A stretch of 39,003 nucleotides of DNA from Prevotellaceae bacterium (lineage in GTDB: Bacteria; Bacteroidota; Bacteroidia; Bacteroidales; Bacteroidaceae), in the NCBI GenBank assembly GCA_029226205.1, contig JAQXXT010000021.1, forward strand, positions 1 to 39,003, given 5' to 3'. Below, piece by piece: positions 33,437 through 39,003 of the stretch (within the stretch, counting starts at the first letter, position 1; each line of letters begins with the position of its first letter). Made by a program: the position numbers and the translations under genes. Below the pieces are notes generated by a model. It ran no database searches and was not told the DNA's origin. It saw only the letters and a program-made list of their open reading frames with translations.

Positions 33437-34642
33437 TCAGCGGTGGCGGAAGACGAGGAGGATATAGACGAGGCTGATGACGGCGATGACGGTCTCGATG
33501 AGGAAGAGGCCGCGATAGTCGAGCCATTGTCCTACGCCACCGGAGAGGACACCGATGATGGCGCCGCTGAAATGAGTGATGACGATCTGTACGGTGAAGT
33601 CCGTGCCTTCCCTTCCCGGGCGGACGCGCTCCATGGCTGTCGTATAAAGTACGGTTGCGGCGGAAGCCTCACAGGTTTTGATATAGAGGATACCGGCGAT
33701 GATCAAAGCCAGGGAGAGCTTTATGAATGTCAGGGCATAGAAGTAGGCGGGTACGCCGATGATCAGTATAGCCACAAGGCGACGGGCGTTGAAGAGTCCG
33801 AGTTTTTTGACCCACCAACCGGCGAAGGCCGCCATGACGAAAGAGCAGGAAGTACCGATGATACCGGAGAGCAGACCAATCTGTTTCATGTTGTATCCCT
33901 GGTCTACGAGCCACGGTTTCAGCATGGACATCACGCCGACGAAGCCGGCGAAGAAGAGAAAGAGGAAACCTATCTGCGGATAGATCTTCCTCTGGCTGAA
34001 GAACCAGATGAAGTCGGTCACCTTCGCCCTTTGTTTCGGTTCCCGTGGCGTAATCTTGATACTCTTGTTGAGAATCAGCGGAATCATCAGCAGGATCGCG
34101 AAGAAGCCGAGGAAGGGCACGACGGTATGCCAGCCGTACTGGTGGAGAATCATGATGAGGATGCCGCTGCCGAGGATCGTGCCGGCATAGCGGCCCATGG
34201 ACTTCACGGCATTGACGGCGCTGTGGTCGCCTTTGCCAAATGCTTTCACGGCCATAGCGTCGTTGGTGACATTCTGCACGGAGGCGGCGAAGGTGGAGAG
34301 AAGCACGAGGGCAATGATGAGGTTCAGGTCTGTCTTTACGTTGAAGAAGCCTGTAAGGAGGATTGCCAGAGCGAAGACGGTCTCTGTGGCGATGATTACT
34401 TTCTTGTAATCGCCGACGGTGACGCAGTGGCGGTCGATGAGCGGTGCCCACAGAAACTTAAACGACCACGGCAGACGGACGAGACTGAGCAGGCCTATCG
34501 TGGCGAGCCCGAAGCGTGCCTCACGCATGGATACCTGCAGCGCCGTCATAATGAACGTTGCTGGTATCGCACGGGCGAGATAGAGGGTGAAGAACGTTGT
34601 GAGGTTCAGCGCCCTGTCATTATCCCAGATTTTATTTGACAT
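33437..34642 (-). CDS. MFS transporter, AmpG/RhtX-like
   Basis: Inner-membrane major facilitator protein of 401 aa with about twelve hydrophobic helices. The first cytoplasmic region, LSLVRLPWSFKFLWAPLIDR, and NDAMAVKAFG resemble the AmpG/PAT branch and the RhtX/FptX siderophore permeases. Residues 330-340 (TCEASAATVLYTTAMERV) fit this group too. The gene directly follows a TonB-dependent receptor in the same orientation (88 bp), a layout used for siderophore import in which the MFS protein takes the ligand across the inner membrane. A muropeptide-permease role is the alternative. Its stop codon is 4 bp from a palindromic repeat array. Confidence 0.88.
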   Translation of the reverse strand: MSNKIWDNDRALNLTTFFTLYLARAIPATFIMTALQVSMREARFGLATIGLLSLVRLPWSFKFLWAPLIDRHCVTVGDYKKVIIATETVFALAILLTGFFNVKTDLNLIIALVLLSTFAASVQNVTNDAMAVKAFGKGDHSAVNAVKSMGRYAGTILGSGILIMILHQYGWHTVVPFLGFFAILLMIPLILNKSIKITPREPKQRAKVTDFIWFFSQRKIYPQIGFLFLFFAGFVGVMSMLKPWLVDQGYNMKQIGLLSGIIGTSCSFVMAAFAGWWVKKLGLFNARRLVAILIIGVPAYFYALTFIKLSLALIIAGILYIKTCEASAATVLYTTAMERVRPGREGTDFTVQIVITHFSGAIIGVLSGGVGQWLDYRGLFLIETVIAVISLVYILLVFRHR

Positions 34643-34667
34643 ATCAGAATGGTTTTATAAGAAAAGC

Positions 34668-34691
34668 GGAACACAATAATTTATGTCCCTA
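34668..34691. repeat. Copy of the GTAGGGACATGAT family, minus orientation
   Basis: GGAACACAATAATTTATGTC plus CCTAC, just upstream of the MFS gene and downstream of the TonB receptor. Confidence 0.55.
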
Positions 34692-34692
34692 C

Positions 34693-34730
34693 AAAAGCTC
34701 TCCCTTCGGGGAAGGAGTGGGAGCGGCTTT
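34693..34730 (-). terminator. Hairpin after the TonB receptor gene
   Basis: AAAGC and CTCCC pair with GGGAG and GCTTT around an inner CTTC/GAAG stem. On the minus strand it ends GAGCTTTTG. It begins one base after the receptor's stop codon and may reduce read-through into the MFS gene. Confidence 0.55.
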
Positions 34731-36839
34731 CTACAGCGTGATGGAGAGCGTGGTGCCGACGGTGACGGGCTTGCCTTTCTGCGCGTAGGAGCCGGTGGAT
34801 ACCGTCATCACGTTAGCCAGATAATGCGTGTTGGTGAAGTTCTTCGTCCACAGTTCCCACGTGAATATTCCCTTGGAGAAGGCGACCTTTGCGTTAGCCA
34901 CGGCGTAGAAGTTCTGCGTCACCTTGTTGTCTTCAGCCCAGTAGATCTTGCCGAGGCCGTTGACGCCGACATTGATCATCAGTCGGTCGAGCCATCCGAG
35001 ATGATAGCGTGTGTAGTTGGCATTGATGCCGAGCGTGTTTGTAGGCACCATAGGTAGTCGGTTGCCCGTATAATCCAGTTTCTCACTCTTATGATAGGAG
35101 AGGAAGCGGGCGTAGGTATAGCCGTAGCTGACGTCGAAGCGCAGACCATCGATGGGACGAACGGAGAGGGACACCTCTGCACCTTTACTGTCGGTATGAC
35201 CGGCGTTCGTTGTCAGCGTTCCCAGTCCTACGATGGTATAGGTAAGCTGCATGTGCCGCCAGTCGATATAGAAGAGGTCGGCATTCAGAGATACCTTGTT
35301 GTCGAAGAAGTTCAGTTGTGTACCGATCTCGTAGTTCCAACTGTATTCCGGATCGTAGCGCTGGTTATCCTCGTCGGCGATGCTGCGGTTGAAGCCGCCG
35401 GCCTTATAGCCACGTGTGATGGTGGCATAATAGCGGTTACCCTTTGTCGTAAGATATTGGATGGCGAACTTCGGCGTAACCTGTGTGAAGTCGAGGCCTT
35501 TGTCGAAGTCGTTGTTCTGTGTTGTCTTTCCCGTCTTTCCGCTGACTGTCTCACGGGTATAGCGGCTGTGGGTATGCTCGTAGTCGAAACGGATACCGGC
35601 AGAGAGCGACAGGCCTCGCCAGATGTTATAGCTGCTCTGATGATAGAGGGCTATGGAGCTTGTCGGTTCATGATAGTTGGAGAAACTCGTGGACAGCGTG
35701 GAAGGATGATCATTCGTGATGGCGCGATTCGTATGCTGATACATGCCAAAGGCACCGATGATCCACTGGTAGCGGCGGTTGTCATTCGACTTCAGCGTCA
35801 GTTCCTCCGTGAGCATGTTCTGATGACGGTCACTTGTGAGATATGTCTTATCCGCACTCGTATAATCCTGGTCAACGAACTGATGGGTTTTCAGAAACTG
35901 AAAAGCGGTCTGACTGTTGAAGCTCACGTGCGCGCCGTCATAGCGTGCCATTAATCCGTTGGTAGAGACGAGGCGACGGAAACCACTCGGACGGTTATAG
36001 TCGATGGCCGTGAGCTCACCCGTCTCTTTGTCGAGCGGAGAATAGGAATAACCACCCTGATCACTGTAAACGAAGGAACTCGTCAGACGCAGCAGCCAGC
36101 GTTCGGCAGGCTTCCAGTAGAGACCGAAATGTTCCTCCGTCTCATCCATCTGGTCTGTCTTCTTCCCGTCGTAGGCATTACGGAAGAAGCCGTCGTTGTG
36201 ATGATAGACGGCACCGACGTTGAGGGCCCAGCGGTCGGAGAGGCGGCTGTAGTTGGATCCACGGACGCGGAAATCATTGTAGTTCCCGTAGCCGACGCTG
36301 AAGCGTGTGCCCTGGTAGTCGAACGGGTTCTGCGTATGGATGTTGATGATACCACCGATGGCGTTACGTCCGAAGAGCGTGCCCTGAGGACCGCGCAGCA
36401 TCTCCACGGAAGCGATGTCGCCCATATCGATATCGAATGTCAGCGGCTCGTAATAGGGGATGCCGTCGACATAGAATGCTGCCGATGTACCGTCAGACTT
36501 CATGCCGACGCCACGGATATAGATCGGGGCTGTCGTACGGGGACCGAAGTCGGGCATGAAGAAGTTCGGTATGACGGCGCTTAGCTCTTTGAGGCTCGTC
36601 ACTTCACCATTGTCAAGGTCTCGTGCCGTAAGCTGTGTGGAAGCGACGGGCACGAGGTCGTGGCGGTTGACGCGGAAGTCCTTGACGACGACTTCACTGA
36701 GGTCATAGGAATGGCGGATCGTCGTGTCCTTCGGGTCGGAAAGATCGGGTGTGTTCTCTTTTGTGGTTGTGCTGTTGTTACCCGCGAGCGTGTGAAGGGA
36801 CACGCTGAGGAGGAGGGCTGTAAGGGTAAAATTTCTCAT
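34731..36839 (-). CDS. TonB-dependent outer-membrane receptor
   Basis: Outer-membrane beta-barrel importer energised by TonB, 702 aa. A signal peptide covers about residues 1-19 (MRNFTLTALLLSVSLHTLA). The plug domain includes YDLSEVVVKDFRVNR, PIYIRGVGMKSDGTS and SVEMLRGPQGTLFGRNAIGG. The barrel follows, and the sequence ends TVGTTLSITL with no C-terminal Phe. It lacks the N-terminal CarboxypepD-like domain of SusC proteins, so it is of the classic siderophore/heme/vitamin type. The neighbouring MFS gene suggests a siderophore-like ligand. It is 88 bp after the ABC ATPase gene. Confidence 0.93.
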   Translation of the reverse strand: MRNFTLTALLLSVSLHTLAGNNSTTTKENTPDLSDPKDTTIRHSYDLSEVVVKDFRVNRHDLVPVASTQLTARDLDNGEVTSLKELSAVIPNFFMPDFGPRTTAPIYIRGVGMKSDGTSAAFYVDGIPYYEPLTFDIDMGDIASVEMLRGPQGTLFGRNAIGGIINIHTQNPFDYQGTRFSVGYGNYNDFRVRGSNYSRLSDRWALNVGAVYHHNDGFFRNAYDGKKTDQMDETEEHFGLYWKPAERWLLRLTSSFVYSDQGGYSYSPLDKETGELTAIDYNRPSGFRRLVSTNGLMARYDGAHVSFNSQTAFQFLKTHQFVDQDYTSADKTYLTSDRHQNMLTEELTLKSNDNRRYQWIIGAFGMYQHTNRAITNDHPSTLSTSFSNYHEPTSSIALYHQSSYNIWRGLSLSAGIRFDYEHTHSRYTRETVSGKTGKTTQNNDFDKGLDFTQVTPKFAIQYLTTKGNRYYATITRGYKAGGFNRSIADEDNQRYDPEYSWNYEIGTQLNFFDNKVSLNADLFYIDWRHMQLTYTIVGLGTLTTNAGHTDSKGAEVSLSVRPIDGLRFDVSYGYTYARFLSYHKSEKLDYTGNRLPMVPTNTLGINANYTRYHLGWLDRLMINVGVNGLGKIYWAEDNKVTQNFYAVANAKVAFSKGIFTWELWTKNFTNTHYLANVMTVSTGSYAQKGKPVTVGTTLSITL

Positions 36840-36871
36840 CTATTTCTCTCTGATTATTGTTTTCTGCTGTT

Positions 36872-36920
36872 AGGGCGCCCACAAGGGGTGTTAGGGCGCC
36901 CATAAGGGGTGCCCCTACGG
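36872..36920. repeat. Diverged GGACGGCC-like repeats
   Basis: TTAGGGCGCCCACAAGGGGTG followed by TTAGGGCGCCCATAAGGGGT and GCCCCTACGGTGG: two degenerate copies keeping the CCACAAGGG centre and the CCCTACGG end. Confidence 0.6.
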
Positions 36921-36927
36921 TGGCAGT

Positions 36928-37803
36928 TTAGCTGAAAGCACCGTTGAGATAATCGCGTGTGAGTTGGTGTTGCGGGTTATGGAACACCTGCTGTGCGGAA
37001 CCGGCCTCAATGACTTTACCCTCGTACATGAAGACGACGTAATCGGCGATGCGAAGGGCTTGACGAAGGGTATGCGTGACCATCACGATGGTATAGCGGT
37101 CTTTCAGTTCGGTGAAGAGTCCTTCCACCTTCTTGCTGCTGATGGGATCAAGGGCGCTCGTAGCCTCATCGGCAAGGATCACGCTCGGTTCTACGGCGAG
37201 GCTGCGGGCGAGGCAGAGGCGTTGCTGCTGACCACCGCTGAGCGCGGCGGGAGAGTCATGGAGACGGTCTTTCACCTCATCCCAGAGTCCTACGGCCTGA
37301 AGGTAATGACGTACGACGGCGTTGAGCTGATGACGGTTACGGATGCCATGGATGCGGCAGCCATAGGCAACGTTATCATAGATGCTCATCGGCAGCGGGC
37401 AGGGGCGCTGAGGCACGAGACCGATGTTGCGGCGCAGTTCCGTGATCTCCTTGCCGCGGGCTCCCGTGACATTGATGTCGCCGAGCGTCACGCTGCCGTT
37501 GATCTCCACGCCTTCCGTCCCGTCGATGAAGCGGTTGAACGTACGCAGCAGCGTTGACTTGCCACAGCCTGAAGGGCCGATGATGCACGTCACTTTGTTG
37601 CGCGGGATCCGGATATCCACACCTTTCAGGATGGGATTGCCCTGGATGGAGATCTTCAGGTCTTTCACCTCCAGCTGCGCGTTGTTGAGGGACTTGAACT
37701 TACGGTCAGCGCGGAAGGTTGTGCTGTGGCTCCACTCGTGTGCGATCGCTGTATGGAAGTGATTGCTGATGCTCTGTGATATCGTTGCTGCTATACTCAT
37801 CAT
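36928..37803 (-). CDS. ABC transporter ATPase, PstB-like
   Basis: Cytosolic ATPase of an ABC importer, 291 aa from the ATG at 37803 (an adjacent ATG at 37800 is equally possible; the longer open frame to 37926 crosses the promoter). The Walker A is GPSGCGKSTLLRTF, the Q-loop is in RNIGLVPQRPCPLPMSIYDN, the signature is LSGGQQQRLCLARSL, the Walker B VILADEATSALDP and the H-loop VMVTHT. The SIYDNVAYGCRIHG block is typical of PstB (phosphate). An unusual N-terminal extension of about 40 residues precedes the core. No pstS, pstC or pstA gene is nearby. It is followed by a TonB receptor and MFS permease. Confidence 0.9.
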   Translation of the reverse strand: MMSIAATISQSISNHFHTAIAHEWSHSTTFRADRKFKSLNNAQLEVKDLKISIQGNPILKGVDIRIPRNKVTCIIGPSGCGKSTLLRTFNRFIDGTEGVEINGSVTLGDINVTGARGKEITELRRNIGLVPQRPCPLPMSIYDNVAYGCRIHGIRNRHQLNAVVRHYLQAVGLWDEVKDRLHDSPAALSGGQQQRLCLARSLAVEPSVILADEATSALDPISSKKVEGLFTELKDRYTIVMVTHTLRQALRIADYVVFMYEGKVIEAGSAQQVFHNPQHQLTRDYLNGAFS

Positions 37804-37826
37804 AATTCCTTTCTGTTTTACGGTTG

Positions 37827-37834
37827 CAAAGGTA
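37827..37834 (-). promoter_or_regulatory. -7 element of the ABC ATPase gene
   Basis: TACCTTTG on the minus strand, with ATTT 20 nt upstream in place of TTTG, and an AGAAAGGA ribosome-binding sequence before the ATG. The same -7 box occurs in the divergent luxR-type gene. Confidence 0.65.
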
Positions 37835-37982
37835 AGGCAATATTTCGTTATGGGAAATACCATAAAAGCAGTAATCTTATACCATAAGTTAGGTATATTC
37901 GGCAAAAATGAAATTATAATTACCACAATGATGGTATACGAAATACCAATCTTTTCTGATAATCCTATGTTGTTTTTCTCTT

Positions 37983-37990
37983 TACCTTTG
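37983..37990 (+). promoter_or_regulatory. -7 element of the LuxR-type gene
   Basis: TACCTTTG, 34 bp before the ATG. No -33 element is seen. The 37855-37950 region between the divergent genes contains several GGTAT/ATACC arms (for example GGTATACGAAATACC) that could bind a dimeric regulator. Confidence 0.6.
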
Positions 37991-38024
37991 CAAACAAATT
38001 AGTAAGATAGCAAAGGAATAGCGT

Positions 38025-38672
38025 ATGAGAGATTTCATTTTGGCAGATAATCAGGAACTCACGCGGCTCGGTCTGAAGAGCTTGTTGTCGGAAGAGAAAG
38101 GCAGCAGCGTGACCATTGTGGAAGATAAGTCGGCATTACTGGAGAAGCTCAAGGCTGACAGTCATGTTGTTGTTATCCTTGACTTTACCCTCTTCGACTT
38201 CGCCGATGAGGACAGTCTGCTCATTGTCAGCGAGCGTTTCCCCGATGCCATCTGGCTGTTGATCAGTGATGATCTTAATCATGCCACGATTAAGAAGTTC
38301 ATCTATGAGTCGAAGCGCATCAGTATTGTTTTCAAGGATACACCTCTTTATATATTAAGGGAGGCCATCAAAGTGGCACAGACAGGCAGCCGATATATCT
38401 GTCAGCATGCTACGGAGACGCTTCTGGCGAATATCCAGGAGGAAGAGAAGGCGCCGGCGGCAGATCTTACGGCCACGGAACTAGCTATTCTGAAAGCTAT
38501 TGCCCAGGGCCGTACGACAAAGGAGATTGCTGCCGAGCGCTGTTCGAGTATCCATACGATCAATACGCACCGGAAGAATATCTTCCGCAAGTTGGGCGTC
38601 AACACGGCGCACGAAGCCGTGAAGTATGCTTTCCGTGCGGGGCTGATCGATACGTCGGAGTTCTATATTTAA
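38025..38672 (+). CDS. NarL/LuxR-family response regulator
   Basis: A 215-residue transcription regulator. The N-terminal receiver-like domain (about 1-120) has Asp8 but Asn9 where a second acidic residue is usual, and a phospho-acceptor candidate Asp53 in VVVILDFTLFDF. The C-terminal LuxR helix-turn-helix (about 148-205) contains TELAILKAIAQGRTTKEIA, SIHTINTHRKNIFRKLGV and HEAVKYAFRAG, and should bind DNA. No sensor kinase gene lies nearby, so it is an orphan or answers a distant kinase. It is divergent from the ABC-TonB-MFS group, which it might control. Confidence 0.93.
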   Translation: MRDFILADNQELTRLGLKSLLSEEKGSSVTIVEDKSALLEKLKADSHVVVILDFTLFDFADEDSLLIVSERFPDAIWLLISDDLNHATIKKFIYESKRISIVFKDTPLYILREAIKVAQTGSRYICQHATETLLANIQEEEKAPAADLTATELAILKAIAQGRTTKEIAAERCSSIHTINTHRKNIFRKLGVNTAHEAVKYAFRAGLIDTSEFYI

Positions 38673-38675
38673 AGG

Positions 38676-38771
38676 GGCTGCGCCTTCCTTGCGCTTGCAA
38701 AGGAGAGGGCTGCGCCTTCCTTGCGCTTGCAAAGGAGAGGGCTGCGCCTTCCTTGCGCTTGCAAAGCGCAA
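38676..38771. repeat. Three tandem 32-bp repeats
   Basis: Units beginning GGCTGCGCCTTCCTTGCGCT start at 38676, 38708 and 38740; the last runs into the 61-bp repeat. They begin 4 bp after the LuxR-type stop codon. Confidence 0.85.
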
Positions 38772-38932
38772 GCACACGACGGCAGGCCATTCTCTGCCTC
38801 CGTAGGGGCGGCCATTGGCCATTCTCTGCCGTCGTAGGGGCGGCCCTTGTGGCCGTCCTAACCGCAAAGATGTAGGTTCATCATGTTCCGTAACGTCAAC
38901 ATTAGGACGGCCACAAGGGCCGCACCCTACGG
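38747..38932. repeat. Composite repeat block at the window's right end
   Basis: Contains the 61-bp repeat (38747-38807), an inverted half copy of the GGACGGCC palindrome (38800-38813), an inverted copy (38832-38858), a member of the GTAGGGACATGAT family (38872-38894) and a direct GGACGGCC copy (38905-38932). After it, to 39003, no gene is evident. Confidence 0.82.
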
Positions 38933-39003
38933 AGGATTCATGGGAAATCTATCGACGAAATGCCACTCGTTTTTCGGGGCTCAAAATTCGCGGATTTTTC
39001 AGC

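Noticed and set aside
33160..33477. 105-aa open frame through the repeat array
   Set aside because: Consists of identical 15-residue repeats from the 45-bp period; no start signal or relation to a known protein.
33443..34639. 398-aa open frame opposite the MFS gene
   Set aside because: Antisense shadow rich in acidic residues and without any domain.

Overview
The window looks like a chromosomal segment of a Bacteroidales bacterium, most likely Prevotella or a close relative. The grounds are the SusC/SusD-type outer-membrane genes, the type IX secretion genes porX and porW, a BF0631-type metalloprotease lipoprotein, and Bacteroidetes promoters (TAnnTTTG at about -7, often with TTTG 19-21 nt upstream) before many genes. 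No tRNA, rRNA, CRISPR, phage or transposase gene was recognised.

Layout. 1-5.5 kb: dnaK, recA, a carboxynorspermidine dehydrogenase-like gene and an unassigned gene, all on the minus strand. 5.8-6.4 kb: a small exported Ala/Lys-rich protein and a five-copy palindromic repeat array. 6.7-11.4 kb: a decayed SusC/SusD locus (one 1-base frameshift, two apparent deletions, the second fusing SusC to SusD) followed by a surface lipoprotein. 11.4-14.4 kb: dinB, an orphan MNT nucleotidyltransferase and a DUF2461 gene, separated by unusual palindromic DNA. 14.4-18.6 kb: a minus-strand group psd - pssA - HAD phosphatase - acyl-CoA ligase, ending in a C-terminal fragment of a C4-dicarboxylate transporter. 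18.75-22.85 kb: dnaE and trxA on plus. 22.98-31.99 kb: one tightly packed minus-strand run of metalloprotease - aroA - small Cys membrane protein - ABC permease - porW - porX - tsaE. 32.4-39 kb: a MORN-like exported protein, a repeat array, a possible uptake group (ABC ATPase - TonB receptor - MFS permease) and a LuxR-type response regulator.

Working together: psd and pssA are consecutive steps of phosphatidylethanolamine synthesis. porX and porW both belong to type IX secretion and lie 12 bp apart. The TonB receptor and MFS protein could form an outer/inner-membrane import pair. Genes inside operons are tightly packed, while nearly every gap between transcription units holds palindromic repeats.

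The least explained content is this repeat DNA. The main items are: (i) a GC-rich palindrome with core GGACGGCCACAAGGGCCG, more than 20 copies in 39 kb, alone, in inverted pairs, or in arrays with regular 37-38 or 45 bp periods; (ii) a 93-nt sequence at 11452-11544 that folds on paper into a four-way cloverleaf with no unpaired junction bases; (iii) a nested inverted repeat at 12777-13085; (iv) a 51-bp near-palindrome at 16435-16485; (v) a run of dyads upstream of dnaK. All alignments, spacings and folds were made by eye.
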